A stretch of DNA of 64,000 nucleotides from Gavia stellata (lineage: Eukaryota > Chordata > Aves > Gaviiformes > Gaviidae), in the NCBI RefSeq assembly GCF_030936135.1, contig NC_082603.1:29761236-29825235 (forward strand), written 5' to 3'. The translations under genes were made by a program, and so were the position numbers. Positions 43,601 through 55,900 of the stretch are shown here, piece after piece. How positions within the stretch are numbered: the first letter of the stretch is position 1; the number at the start of each line of letters is the position of its first letter. Below the pieces are notes generated by a model. The model was not told the DNA's origin, ran no database searches, and saw nothing but the letters and a program-made list of their open reading frames with translations.

Positions 43601-46160
43601 AGGCTCCAGACAGATCTGTCATACGACTTTTACAGGAAACAGAATAAAAAAAAAAAATAATTCAAACCTCAGGGGTTTTGTTGTTCTCACCTCTTAAAAT
43701 TTGGGCCAGAAATGTAATTTGTAGCTGTTTGTTCAGTTGCTTTGTTGGAGACACTGGTAGGCGGTAAGCTGGTCTATCTCATCAAGTTACTCCTCTGCAG
43801 CTAGTTAAGCAATAAAACTTGACTGATCTCAATACAGTACCAGCTGACATAAACTTCAAGTTCCATTTTAAAAAAGGCAGGCATAAATAAGACACAGACT
43901 GGATGGTGGTGGGGAACCCCATGAAAGTGTTGGAAACAACAGATTTGTACCCTTGCCATGAAAATGTCTTGTTGTGCATCTGAAGTAATGCATCCTAGTA
44001 ATGTCAATAAAAAGCCAAAGACAGCAGTCTGTGGTCAGAATCTCTCATATCCATGAACCTGCATCATAAAGCTTTTAATTTAAAAACATGACAGGGGCTT
44101 TGATTTGGAATTCATTGACCTAAATTATTACAAAAAGAAAAGTACTGTTTTCTCTTGTATGGACAACATTTTTTCAAAAAGTTAAGCTTAATAATAAGAT
44201 GACTCTAGGAAAAGATGTGTGCAGTTTTTAGCCCTTTGGTACACATGTTATATTTCTATCAGAGCTTATTAAAATAAGCTTTCAGCTTATTTCTGGTAAG
44301 AAGATTCTAAAAACTTCTGCATTTGAATGAATTCAAATGAGTGCTTTTAGAATGCACATGTTGTTCCCACAGAAGGAGAGGGCAGGAAATGCCTGAAATT
44401 TCAGTGATGAGTATCTTCAGAGGGTGTCACAGGGGAAAACACATTTATTCTGAGTTGATCTTAATACTAGCAAATTTAAGCTTGATAAAACCTAAGATGG
44501 TTGTAAATTCTTGCAATTAACATTCTATCTGATTACAAGTAGATTATTATTTCTTTTCAAGGAATGAGTTTGCTTAGTACCTTTCAGAAAGGTCCATCTT
44601 CAGTGTTGGGGTGGTCTGTGCTACAGATGCCTGTTGGCTATTGGATGATCTCTTGCTGATATTTTTATAATGGCCCTTATTTGTATGTACTTCGGGTACC
44701 ATTTTGCTAACCTGTAGTATCAACAGATTCTTCATGGAGTTGCAGCTTCTGTTACTGTTTCATCTCTTAGTTTGAATCTTCATAGTCAACTCTGTCTTAC
44801 AGATAAGAAGGCGGATTGTACAATTACAGTGGCTGACGCTGATCTGTTAGCTCTCATGACTGGCAAAATGAATCCTCAGACAGTAAGTATAGCAAAGATG
44901 AGATGATAAGAGGACTGACTTGTTTGTTTGTTTTGAGTGTGTTTAAGTTGAAATCATTTAAATAAATCCTCTCCTCCAAAATTGCCATGGCTGATCTGAA
45001 AAATGAGAGTTCTTGACTTTCTCTGAACAAATTGGCCAAAGTAAGATTAATTAAGAAAGACAGTGTCATAGTGCTTGGTTTGCAGAAAAGAGGGGGAAAA
45101 TAGTGTTTACAGTGTGACTTAAGAAAGGAGGAATGTTGGCCCTCTATTTGGAGGGCTTTAAGCTCATAGCTGGCATTAGTGTAAGGAGTAATCTTGATGC
45201 TGAAAAATGGAAATTGAGGTGAACATCCACTGAATGCCTATGATTATTTGGGTTTTTTATTCCTCATTGTGTCAAAAGCAGCCATAGTGTACAAGTAAAC
45301 AGGACGTTTAAGTTAATTTTAAGTTGCTGTTCCATACTTCTAAATTTGAAATGCTCTGGGTAACATTATTTTAAGTTTTTGGTCTGGTAATCCCAGGGTA
45401 AATAAGAATTTTTACAAACTAAAGTGTGTCCAGGAGAAGTTTGAAGGTAAAACACATTATAGAACTGTTGTAATGTACATGTAGGAAATTCAGCAGCAAT
45501 TACAATTTTACATCTACAATTTGGATATTTTAGTGTATGCGGTTCATCTTCTTACAAGGTCTGGAGGAAAAAAACCCCAAATCTTTAGCGTGTCTGCTTC
45601 ACAAACTAGATTTGTAAAACTGTATTCATCAGTAACAAAATCAGTAATGGCTGGGGGGGATTTGAGTAAGAAATCAGTTGTGGCATCTACTGTACTCTGT
45701 TGTTTTATCATCTTTGAAATAGTGAACTTCTATTCTATGAACTATCATCACCAAAAGATTGGGTATTCTGCCCTGCTTTGTATACAGATCTATCGTTACG
45801 ATAATACAAGAAATGTGCAATACCAAGTTTATTCTCTTTAGGCTTCACAAATATAGTAAGCATACAACGTCCTCAGTTCACTATTCTGCCTTCTAGTGGC
45901 AGAAAACACATTTGTTGATGAATGTGAGATATCTGCTAGAACTGTTGGAATTATAAAACTGCAGCCCAGGACCTGCACATTCATAATAGTCCATAACTTT
46001 TGGGAAGGGTGCACTTGCCGTAATAAGTTGTATTGCATTTCATATCATCTTTCTTTCTTTTTAGGCATTCTTTCAAGGCAAATTGAAGGTTTCTGGGAAC
46101 ATGGGCATGGCAATGAAACTTCAGAATCTACAACTTCAGCCAGGCAAAGCTAAACTTTGA
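22653..46160 (+). CDS. SCP2: SCP2, SCPx isoform: peroxisomal thiolase fused to sterol carrier protein 2
   Basis: Sixteen coding exons: 22653-22694, 24876-24930, 25500-25571, 29472-29603, 30575-30639, 31685-31811, 32721-32784, 33042-33128, 33726-33873, 34776-34923, 36945-37052, 39444-39597, 42569-42662, 43246-43375, 44803-44882, 46065-46160 (TGA). They total 1602 bases, 533 residues. SCPx cleaves 3-oxoacyl-CoAs of branched chains and bile-acid intermediates in peroxisomes; the C-terminal domain carries sterols and acyl-CoAs. Thiolase marks are NNNCATGST (nucleophile Cys about 84), HDCF (294-297) and KGHPLGATG (His about 344). The classical C-terminal thiolase Cys is absent (QHNLGLGGA), as expected of SCP2-type thiolases. 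The sterol-carrier domain is about 405-533 ([40 protein letters not shown]). The protein ends in AKL, a peroxisomal PTS1 signal. The ATG has A at -3. The N terminus ([14 protein letters not shown]) is about ten residues shorter than the human one as I recall it. Confidence 0.96.
22695..24875 (+). other. SCP2 intron 1
   Basis: The first 450 bases belong to the CpG island; the rest is AT-rich unique sequence with a T-rich acceptor tract at about 24850-24870. The GC-rich reading frames at 22651-23186 are composition artefacts. Confidence 0.75.
24931..25499 (+). other. SCP2 intron 2
   Basis: Unique AT-rich sequence with a C run at about 25451-25459. No other feature. Confidence 0.6.
25668..25727 (+). 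repeat. 40 bp-period local duplication
   Basis: The 20-base block GTTTCAGGTTATAATATTTA occurs at 25668-25687 and again at 25708-25727, separated by an AT-rich inverted stretch. A GTGGATAAAG motif is also doubled just upstream. Lies in SCP2 intron 3. Confidence 0.85.
26364..26969 (-). repeat. LTR, element 3' copy
   Basis: 606 bp. In the element's orientation it follows a purine-rich stretch (plus-strand 26970-26987, TTCTCCACCCTTTATTCC) that is a plausible polypurine tract. A TATAAA-like motif lies near 26688-26693 on the minus strand. Confidence 0.88.
27296..27607 (-). repeat. 166 bp tandem duplication inside the LTR element
   Basis: A block starting TTCCTGCTGTAGTAATTCCC at 27296 recurs at 27462 with scattered differences. 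The second copy merges near 27604 into the 49 bp repeat array. Confidence 0.85.
27604..27945 (-). repeat. Minisatellite of about 49 bp units in LTR element interior
   Basis: Seven degenerate units begin with CCTGCT or CCTGTT/CCTGCT-like motifs at 27604, 27653, 27704, 27752, 27802, 27850 and 27897 (spacings 49, 51, 48, 50, 48, 47). Each contains a CCACAG or CCAYRGGCCAC motif. The period is not a multiple of three, so the array is not a protein repeat. Confidence 0.85.
28261..28278 (-). other. Primer-binding site of the LTR element
   Basis: The plus strand reads GCCCCATGTTGGGCACCA, eight bases inside the 5' LTR. Its complement matches the 3' end of tRNA-Lys(1,2) at 16 of 18 positions; both mismatches are changes expected from CpG decay. 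Family recall, not searched. Confidence 0.7.
28287..28893 (-). repeat. LTR, element 5' copy
   Basis: 607 bp. On the minus strand it carries TATAAAG at 28617-28623 and ATTAAA at 28430-28435, a plausible promoter and poly(A) pair about 190 bases apart. A C-rich expansion near 28345-28370 is absent from the other LTR. Confidence 0.88.
29604..31684 (+). other. SCP2 introns 4 and 5
   Basis: Introns 29604-30574 and 30640-31684 flank the 65 bp exon 30575-30639. Both are AT-rich and unique. No RNA or repeat was recognised. Confidence 0.65.
31812..34775 (+). other. SCP2 introns 6 to 9
   Basis: Introns 31812-32720, 32785-33041, 33129-33725 and 33874-34775 carry no recognised repeats. A 127-codon minus-strand frame at 32045-32428 looks accidental. 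The exon 9 donor (AAG|GTGGTA) is weak. Confidence 0.6.
36035..36074 (+). repeat. Perfect 2 x 20 bp tandem duplication
   Basis: The unit TTGTCTATTTGACCAGTAAG occurs at 36035-36054 and 36055-36074 without a mismatch, in SCP2 intron 10. Confidence 0.92.
36468..36565 (-). mobile_element. CR1 LINE fragment, antisense
   Basis: The stretch starting AATGCAGCCCAGGGTACCAT and running through a GTTCAACTTGGTGTTCACCA block to CACGTCCTGGGGGTC is a recognisable internal CR1 segment in reverse orientation. It is short, truncated at both ends and inactive. Boundaries are approximate. Confidence 0.75.
37053..39443 (+). other. SCP2 intron 11
   Basis: The 3' end (from about 39160) becomes CpG-rich and should hold the promoter and 5' UTR of the pro-SCP2 transcript. 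The rest is AT-rich and shows no repeat. The acceptor is TTTTTCAG at 39436-39443. Confidence 0.75.
39160..39640 (+). promoter_or_regulatory. Internal CpG island at exon 12, pro-SCP2 promoter
   Basis: Base composition changes abruptly from AT-rich to GC- and CpG-dense and covers exon 12 (39444-39597). A YY1-type site on the minus strand (plus GGCCATCTTTAC, 39231-39242) and a loose ZNF143-like match (CAACTTCCCCAGAGTGCC, about 39191-39208) lie 200-250 bases before exon 12. In mammals an intron 11 promoter drives the short isoform, which fits. Promoter activity itself is inferred. Confidence 0.75.
39575..46160 (+). CDS. SCP2: SCP2, pro-SCP2 isoform from internal promoter
   Basis: The ATG at 39575-39577 in exon 12 is in frame and starts [16 protein letters not shown], matching the start of mammalian pro-SCP2. 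Coding parts are 39575-39597, then exons 13-16 (42569-42662, 43246-43375, 44803-44882, 46065-46160), 140 residues in all. In mammals this form arises from a separate promoter in intron 11, loses its roughly 20-residue leader in the peroxisome, and acts as a non-specific lipid transfer protein. Here the exon 12 CpG island supports the same arrangement. Use of the start is inferred from homology, not shown by sequence alone. Confidence 0.8.
39598..42568 (+). other. SCP2 intron 12
   Basis: About 3 kb of AT-rich sequence after the island. No repeat, RNA or coding feature was recognised. Confidence 0.65.
42663..46064 (+). other. SCP2 introns 13 to 15
   Basis: Introns 42663-43245, 43376-44802 and 44883-46064. 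Several short frames run on from exons (for example 42547-42909 and 43213-43452) and are read-through artefacts. No repeat was recognised. Confidence 0.65.
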
Positions 46161-46965
46161 GCTCATTAGAGTAAACAGTCAGTACTTGATATTCTTGACA
46201 AAAAAGTAGAATGAAACTAGACGTTATCAATAATATGGTGCAGGCTGGGTTTGATTAGACCTCTTTCACCTAAATTCTGTGGTTAGAGACTTTAATGCTC
46301 TTAATAAATTCCATCAGTTTGTTTGTGGCAAAGATTTTTAGGCTAAGCTTGAGGCATTAACTCTTACAAATGGTATATGGTGGGTATTTGTGACAATTTT
46401 TGTTTTAATCAATATGAAAACTTTTATAAAACTTAGAGTTGAATGAGGCTGCTTACTGTTGTTCAGGTTAGTTGGGAATGTTATAAATAGTTTGACATAT
46501 CAGTGAAATGAGTTGCATTTTTTAAAAAACTGTAATAGCAGGTCATACAAATGCTTTCAGACTTCCATTCTAACAAATTTGCTGCTGCTTAAATTAAAAT
46601 GGTCTTATAAAGGGGATCTCTAACAACATTTTTTTAGAATAGGCTTTAGGAATTTGCTATAAAATACTTTTCTTATTACTACTTTGGAATTAAAAAATAA
46701 AATACCCAGAAGTAAGCAGGAATGAGGAACGTTGCTTTGAGATTCACAGGATTTGATAATCTTGAAAATCCTGAAAAAAGATTACGTTTGCCAGGAGAGC
46801 AGAGAGGGAGTATAACCAACATTTTACCTGTTTTCTCCTGAGAAAATCTGGTCTTGATCATTATGAAATTCTTATCAGTAACATAAAAGCTTTAACTTCT
46901 GGTTTGGGAAAATGTATTCTGGTTGGAAGTTTAATAGAAAATAAATATACTTTTCCTGTTCTTCT
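46161..46965 (+). promoter_or_regulatory. SCP2 3' UTR with two poly(A) signals
   Basis: AATAAA occurs at 46303-46308 and at 46940-46945, so short (about 160 base) and long (about 800 base) 3' UTRs are both possible. Confidence 0.75.
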
Positions 46966-49900
46966 ATGTGTTGCTTCTTCAGATTTGTAAACATGGATTT
47001 CATGTTAATGGTCTGAGTTGACTATTTTATACAGGTTGCCATGAAGGGCTCCTGCAGTCATTCATTTTTCCCTCCTCAGGCATTGTCAGTAGATACTCCA
47101 TAAACTACATCTCAGTCCAGTATATACACCTCACATCCTCACATATGTGGGCCATGACTGAGGAACTTATGCATAAACTTTCACTTCCCTGGTTTAACTA
47201 AAATTGCAATAAAAAATAGCTAACTCAAGCCAATCATTCTGCTTATCTGGTGTGAATGGTTAGCAGATTGCTGAGCAGTAAGAATAGCTATACTGAATCA
47301 GACCAAAAATTGACCTAGCTCACTATATTTCCTGACTGCTGATACCTTGGAGGGAATATTAATATGGCCCAAACATCTGCTTACCCAGAATAATTTCCTA
47401 GCTGCCAGTGATTTTAATTTTCTTTTTTCCAGCTCACAAATTTGAGCCAAAAGTGGTAGTGGTATGTCTGTATCTAAAGTTCTTGGTGGATAGTCTTTCG
47501 TGAATTTGTCCAGTCCCTTTTTGAATCCTTGACGGCTTTTTAGCATGGGTCAAGAATTTCTGTAGCTTACCTACCTGTCATGTGGAATTAAATTTATTCC
47601 TTTTTATCTTATACATTGCAGTTTTATTTTATACCTCTTAGTTGCCTTTTCGTTGTTGTTGTGGTGTTTTGGTTTGTTCTTTTTTTTTTTTTTTTTTTTT
47701 AACTGGAAGAAACAATGAACAGCTTTGAAGCACTCCTGGTATTTATAGTCTTGCTCTATCACCTTCAGGCTTCACAGCTTAAAGAAAAGGACATTCTATT
47801 TAACTGTGTCACATGGATGGCCAAAAGGTTACAAGGGCCTCTCCATGTATACTTCCTGTATGCTGCACTCCAATTGTCCTGTTAAAAAGCTTTCAAGATA
47901 CAAGAGCACTTTTTGCTTTTATTTTTCTTTCTCTGGTGGCTTTTCTAACCACTACTAGTTTTGAGCTGATGTTTTCTTAGATCTCTTAAAACTGGGGCCT
48001 CATTTCTTTCATATTAACTCGGTGCTTATTTCTGCACTGTGAAGCTGAAACTTTTTTTTTATTATTCCATATTCATTGCTTTATTTATACTGAATTTCAA
48101 CTGTCTGTTTTACTGTCCAGGCACTTAGTGTTCAGATCTGCCTGCAGCTTTTGTACTCAGCCCTTGTCATTAACATCTGGGTGAATCAACTTTTATCATC
48201 CCACTGTTCAACTTCTTTTCCAAAGCATTAGTTTAGTGTTGAATAGGACAAATATTGCCTTCCTCCACTGAAAACTTCTTAAAATACAATCTGGTTGCAT
48301 GAATCGGGTTTCCTCTTGTGTACTGGTTTATTGACTTACCCAAAGGATTGTGGTAGATAGGAGTCACGTGTCTCAAACAAAAGCAGGGTTAGCTCTCTGC
48401 AAAATAACATTTGCTAATGTATTCACTGCTTTTTCCTAAATTCTTGCCATTTGGCTTGTGGGTTAAAATAAAGGGGAATTCCAGGATTGCAGCAGTAATT
48501 CTGTACTGAAAACAATTTCCTCCTCTACACAGTTGCATATACACTGTTGCATTCGCAAGCTTTATCCTCCTTTTGAACCACTGATTACCACCAGAAGAGC
48601 TTTGGGTAGATGTCTGTTAGCAAGTTAGGAACCTGCCTTTTCCAAGAGTTTTGAGCACAAACCACATATTTTTGGCCACTTTAATAAAAGAAGCAAATGA
48701 ATTTTGAAGTGTAAACAAGGTAAAAGGGATCATCATAGTCCATACCAATAAAAGTTTGGCTAAAATGTGCTCACCTGCAGACTGAGATCACTTTTTAAGG
48801 GGTGAAAAAAGCTGCACAGGAATACACAAAGAACCAACCAACCAAAAAGAAAAACCCAAAACAACACTGCAAAAATAACTTGGGAGTTTGTTTGCTACCA
48901 AGAGAAAGAATATCCAAGTCTGAGACCCTGGCCTTCAGAGAAATCTCAATGTGTGTACAGGCCCAGGATTTTTGGGTTTGGGCACTTGCAGATACGATGT
49001 CATTGTAACAGAAAGATCACAGATTAAATGTAGATGTTTGGGTCACTTACCAATTGTAGCTAGAGGGAATAATGCAGAGGTTAGCACAGCCCACTTTCTC
49101 TGCTTGGAAGTAAGAGAACTAGTCAATTTTGTATTTCTCTTTCTGCAGTATTTAAGAAGATGGAGTAAAGGACAAAGTCCTTTACCCCTTCTATCAGTTA
49201 ATGTCTTTAGACATCTGTCTTGGGTTACTCCTTCGCATTCAGCACCTTCTTTGTATCACAACTTGCCAAGAACATTTAAAATACGATATAATACTTTTTC
49301 TAATTTTTTCTGGGAGTGAGGTGTGTGTGGGGTGTCTTTTCTAAAAATCCCAGATCTACCATTTACATTCTGCAGTCTTAGAATCTGATAACTTTGAATA
49401 AATAAATTTGCCTTGTTCATCCTGATGAGGAATTAGGCAAAGCTGTGTGATACAGAGCAGATTTTCACATTATCTTTAAGTTCTGTTACTGATTTTTTGC
49501 ATAACTCAAAGCATTACCTAAGTCTGTACCATTTTAGAAATCTCTTTACAAAGGTTTTCTTTCTCACTCCATAATGCTGTCTTGACCAAGCAGCATTAAG
49601 TACCTCTTCTCCAGCAAAAAACCTCTGTAACTTTAGATCAGCCTTTCTTCTGAAGTTTGTGTGTTATTGCAATTCTGTTATGTTAACTTGATTCCTTGAG
49701 GGCAGAAAGGTAGCTAGAAATACCAAGAGGTGGCTAGTCACTCAACATAGCAAAGTTTAAATTTTTGGTTTCAAAGGCCTTGCATAAAGAAAAAAAAAAT
49801 ACTAATCCTCTAGGCAGAGAGTTAGTGTTCTCAGTCTCCCAGCTCACCTGAGAGGAAATTTCACCTTCAGACGTAAAAATGCTTGGGAGGGTTGTTCTTC

Positions 49901-52900
49901 CTTCATGGAGTCTGGTGAATACCCTTTGCAGCCATTGTTTTGTTGTTGTTTTTTTTTTTTACCAGCTGTGACAAATGTGTTATTCATTTGACAGCCAGAG
50001 GTGCTGTCAGGTTGGCAGGTACATCTTAACTTTACTTTCTTTTCTGAAGTTCATGTAATTCTTTCAGGTACGAATTTTCATAATTAAAAAAAAGCAAAAC
50101 ACATTTCATTGCTATAAGAGAAGCAAATAGATTTGTCAGAGTTGGAGACAGTGAGCAGAACAATGCCTGACTCAGCAGGTCTGGCTTGCAGAAATTTGAG
50201 TGAATGCTTTGGTTTTGGATCTCAGATTTTCTTTTTAAACTTTTACTTAAGTTTTGTATTTCAGTCTTGCTTCTTTGCCTAGTCAGAAGTAGGTACAATG
50301 CCGTACATTACACTTACATGCTTTATACCATATGTGGTTTTGAAAGTAATTGCTGCTTTTCTTAAAACTAATTTGAGTCATTAGAAGAAAAGCTGATGGT
50401 CAGAACATGGCTCCTCTCCTTAGGAAAATGTGCTACTTCAAGAAATCTTAGTTCCTATGTTGATCAGGATAACAAATAGGAGTTTGTTATGAAATTCTGA
50501 ATTTGGGATATTTGCAAGAGAGCTGTCTGTGGATAAATGAGGGCATATCCATGGGCAGATGAGGCAGTCTCGGGGAAGGCAGCTACTGCAGCTGTGGGAC
50601 TGACATCTTGAATAACTTCATGGGGGTGTGTGACGCAGATTGTTCGTAACTGCAAGTGTTATAAGGAGAATGGAGGATCTGGCAGGTGGCTCATTGTGGC
50701 TTTATTTGTGTAAAGCAAGTCCTCCTGGTATGAGGTAATCTGCTATCCCTTTGGTAAGCAGCAGAGAGAGATTAGTTTGCTCAGGTGAGGAGGTTGTGAA
50801 CAGCTGAGCATGGTTTGTGGCAGCTGGGTTAGGGAGCTATTTTGGCTGATAAATCATGTCAGGATTCAGGAGGATGGGACAAAGGGACTTGACTACATCT
50901 TCCCTCTCACAACAGAAAAGATTTCAAATAATCACAAGGCTGGATTTGTCTTATTTCCCATATGTCCAATTCATCTGAGGTCAGTTTAAACTGTTACCTC
51001 CTTGGAACAGGAACTACATTGCTTCCTGTTTTACAGAGCACTGAGCTGGATGTCAGCTCTCGTTAAACAGAAAAAAAAAAAGAATGCAATTAGCATGGTG
51101 GATAAAAGGCAGGAAAAAGTCTCTTAACTATGAAAAATCAACACTTGAGGAAGCAAACCACATGTGGAGAACAAATGCTGGAAAAAACCCCAACTGTTTG
51201 GAACAAATTCCTTTATTACTTAAATAAACAGGAGTGTAATTTGTTGGAGTGACAGTGTGAGCTGTTCTGTACCCTGTATCTGTAAGAAGAATTCATTGCT
51301 AACTTAAAAGCAGATGGATTTATATGGCCCTGGGCGGGTTCTCTGGGACATGTTAGTTATATACTGCGATACAGGAACAGAAATATCCTAATAATGCTGC
51401 AGCAGGCTAAAAGGAACATGGGTAGTATAAAACAAGTACAAAATATGCTGCGTCTGTATCCCATATTTCAGGTAGATTAAAAGCAGTCATGGATTTTTTT
51501 CTTTTTTTTTTTTTTAAAACAGTACATGTCCTCTGGGAGAACAAATGTCTTAAAGTTCATTCAGATCAACACACAGATGCCAATAGGCTCATGGCCAGGC
51601 TCTGTTGTGCATACTTAGGTTTGAAAAATACTTCCCTTCCTGCTTTGGAGACAAAACCCCCTTTTACTCTTTGTGTTTTGATTATTCATTTTTGAAAGCA
51701 AATGACGGCAAGTTACTTAAAAGAATTTCAATGGGCTTTTTTCTCTCGTTTGAAATAAAGGCACAGCATCAGCATGTAGCAGCGGACGCTTCAGGAATGC
51801 CAGTTTTCTGTAGATTCTTACTTAAATCAGGTAAATAAAGGTGAGAGTAAAGAATGTTTTATTACCTTTTAAGATACAACTAAAACTTAAATCTCCTGAA
51901 TGCCTCCTGCCTCACTCCATGCTGATCACAAGTGAGCTGATGTATACCTGCCTGTAGAACCACTGTTCTTGGAGCTCATGCTTCAATGGATTTGCTTGTA
52001 CTTTTTGTTCTCTGCCATGTTGTTGCTTGACTGGGGTGTCTGTGAGTTTGTCATATCACATCTCAATTTAGCCTATAAGCTCTTTAGGACAGTGACAATA
52101 GTTGCAAAGTCGGGGCTGAGCTGGTCTGATGAGTTTGAGCTACCTCTGTGCTGTCCTGATCATCCATGGTTTCATGAGGCCTTGGTGTAACTTAGATAAG
52201 TCATCCAGCTTTCTCAGTTACAGGAGTGGAATATAGTGCACTGCATACTGCAGCTTGGCCCTGGACATGTCCTTCTGCTGAGGTCTGCAAGAATATCTTC
52301 GAAAAAGCAAAGTCTGTCCTTGACCACCACTGGGGCTTTTTTCTGCTGGAGCCAGGGCAGAAGCTTGGGTCTTGCACAGCGCACTGTGTGCCAAGCCCAC
52401 TGCAAAAGCACTATGGTGTGCTGTGGCACATACGGTCTGTGGTAGCTGCCAGTTGTTCAGTCAAGTACCCTAGCAGTTGTTTCCCTAAGGACCTGTTTCT
52501 CTGCCATCTATGTGATCTGAAGAAGTGATTGTACCAAAGTTTAAACTGAGTCTTCAGCTTCAGTTTTTAAACCTGAAAATGTTTCTTCATTCAGGCTGCA
52601 GCCACCACTGTCACCCTTCACCAGGGAACATGCAAGAGTTCAAAGACTCGAGTTTGACTGGAAATGTTTCCTGCAACTAATTCTAGGTTGTGAGTCTTGC
52701 AGTGGAAGTTCTTTCCTCTGAAAGCATCAAAAAGCTGTAGTGACTGAAACAGTGCTTACCATGCTGGGGCATAGCCTTTGGCTTACTGGTGGGTCAGAAC
52801 ACCTTTAGATAGGTTTGGCTCCAGCTCGGGTTTTCCTGAGTTTTGTGAATTCTGATGATGGAAATGCAGCACTGGGCCTGGAGATAGGAGACTGCGAGTT

Positions 52901-55900
52901 TGGGATGTGTTGATGTAAGAGGGTAAGATGTGGAGGAAACGAAAGCTTGGAAAAAACCAGCCTATATAGGTAATTTGTAACATAGTGTAAGGCTGTAAGT
53001 GTTAGCTTTGCACATGAGATATCCAGTTTCCAGTACTGGCTCTGTCCTGCTGGATAATCCTGGGTTGGTTATGACACTTCTGTGCCTCTGTTTTCCCCCT
53101 AAAGGAGGCATAATGCCTCTCTTTTTACAATGTCCTGTAGTACCTCTAGATGCTGTGTGGCAGCTAAATACTATAGTTACACAACAAAAACACAGATAAA
53201 AATGCACTTTTGGGGAAGCATGAATCCTTCTCTCTTCCTCTCCCTTGTGGGCTGCTCTGGCATCAGTAGTGAGTGAGCCAGGTAATCGCCCTACTCCTCC
53301 TTCTGTCTGTCTGCAGACTGGGGTAAGGTGGGGTGGTCCCCCAGCATAAGCACACATTTTTTCTCCTCCCTGAAAACACTTGCGTAAATTTTTTGTATGG
53401 ACTCAGGGTACTGTAATATAGGAAGGGTAGCAGGCAAATGCATTCAGATCTCTGAATCACTAAGAAAAAGCAGCCAGCTTTGGTTTGTTTTTATTTTTGT
53501 TTTAGTAAAAACACACTTCCCACACTAACTTTTGAAACTTACACGTGGCACAGAGGGGGATCAGTTCCAGTTGATATCAGCCTGGAAGAAGAGAGGGAGG
53601 AAATAACTTAATTGCTTTAGACTTTAGTTCAGCGGAGTCGAGAGGAAAGAATCAGTGTCCCTTTTTTTTGGAATTCAGCAAGAAGGTCGTGTTCTTGGTG
53701 AGGACAGATCCTCTGCAGATTTTGTGGAGGTACTGTACGGAGCGCTGCGGGGCATTCACAAAACAGGTGGCTTTATATTTAAAATAGTAACTCTGCTGTC
53801 AGTGACAAAAAGCTGTGTTGCTTTCTTGGGAGTATTGCTGCACTTAGAGCATTCTGTGTTACAAACAGCATGTTCCTCTCTTTTTTTACCAAGAGGGGAG
53901 AAATAAGAAATGTGAGGCTTCTGGGCTAAACATGACCAGGGCTGGAGTGTGTGTGTGATGGAGGGTTGTTTTGATGTTTAGTGCTGTAATATGGAGCTTA
54001 GAAGATAAAAAAGAGATTGGGTAGATGGGGTGTTATATCAAATTTGGGGGCTTTGCCTCTAAGACATTTGTAGTTTCAGCCTATCTGTCCCTGGTCCCTG
54101 AAGATCAGTTGATGGGTTGAAAACCAGGGGGAGTTAAAGGGGAGGGAGGTGAAACGCAGGGAAAAACTGCTGATCTGTCTGTTCCTGGCTAATTTGAACC
54201 AGACCCCCAGGGAATGGGAGGACATTCCCACCTGGAATTCAGATTTTGTGTTGAATGCGGCTAAAATGAAAGATCTAGTAACAGATAGTGCAGCCCTAGT
54301 ATCCTGCAATGAAATGCTAATGCACACACCGTCTCTGCTTCTCTTCTGTCAATTCCAGCATGCTTGCTTTTGGCATCTCTCGTGGATCTTGCAGACTGTG
54401 TTGACAAAAAGCAATGGGAGATTGTTCTTCCCCAAGTCTTTATATTCAGACTATCGCTGCTTCCTCTTTCCTACTCACATTTTCCCATATGGTGACTTTG
54501 GAAAATTCCTCTCTGATTTCGTTGGGAAGTGCAGGAAACTCGTTGGTAGAGGGTTGCCTATTACTCTCTAATTCTACTGCTCACATCTGGAAAGGATCTG
54601 GCTTGGAAAGGGGAGACTCGCTCTGAGCTTAGCACATGTAACTGACATGGCATGAGCTGAGGGAGCCTGTGGGGGCACGAGAAATGTTCTTCTCCATTCA
54701 TCTGATTTCTGACAGGAAAGGTGAGTTTTTCAGCACTTTATTTTTTTAAAATGCTGGGTTGTGAGACAACGTCCAGCAGCCTGCCTTTCAGCTGCGGCTT
54801 TTAGAAAGGATATTAAATGTAAGTAACAAACTCAGTTAACCTGTTGATACTGAAGGAGAGGATGTTTTTCCATCTGTGTGTGTGTGTCCTGTGAGAATGT
54901 ACGTGGAGAATAATAGATGCAGAGGTGAGAGATTTTGAATATGATTCTGTTGTTTATTGAGGTGACTGTAATCACTGAGAAGCATACAGTAACTCCTGAA
55001 ACTTCAGTTTATTTCTTGAGACTGTGCCTTTTGTAGCACTCTGCCTCTGGTGCTGTGTGGCAGCGAAGTGCAGAGATCAGTGGTGGTTCTGTCTGGACGC
55101 AGAAAGATGCAACGGCAGAAACCCCTGAGCTGGTTTCAGTGTAACTTCAGTCTTTGGGTGGAAGGACCTGATCCAAAGCCTACTGACAGCAAGGGAAGAG
55201 GACCCTTTCTAGTGGGTTTTGGGCTACTCCTTTAATAACGTTTCTTAATAAGGCTTTGGATCGGGCCCATGGGAATGAGTTTAAATGGAGTGAGTTACTT
55301 CAGACTTTCTTTGAACTAAAAGAAAATCAAAATCATGCTGGGTTTTACTGCCTGCACTCCAGATGCAAGCAGATGTTTCTGTATCCAAAGTGTCTCCCTG
55401 TGGCACCAGAGCAGCATTCACTTCAAAGGCACTGTAGCAGAATCATGCATATTGATGACAACGGGGTGATACTGCCTCAGAAATTTTAGTGTGCAATAGA
55501 TACAATATTTCATGTTAATTTTTTAACTTTTTCAGCTATATATGCGGAAAAGTCAGCACGTTGCAAATCTATAAAGCCCAATACCAACCATGATGTAACT
55601 GTGTGCTGTGGGAACAGTGTTGGTATTGTTACAGCAGGACTGGTTGAGACCTGCATATAGGAAGTTTTTTTTTCCTTTGTTTCTTTTGTAAGTATCTGTA
55701 AGGGTAAGCTGACATATATAGGACAAATACTTTGTTAGAGATCTGATATATCATACTTTCTGAGATTATTTTCTGAGATTATTTTCTCTAAGATTTCTGA
55801 AATATTTTCTGAGATTAGATCACCAAATACTAAGGATTTTACTAATCCACTGTTGGCATACTCATATGGCCAATTTTAATATCTAGCTGCCATATAAGGA

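Noticed and set aside
54149-54571. 140-codon plus-strand frame in the SCP2-PODN interval
   Set aside because: Starts at GTG, no domain, no CpG island or splice signals that would make it an exon.
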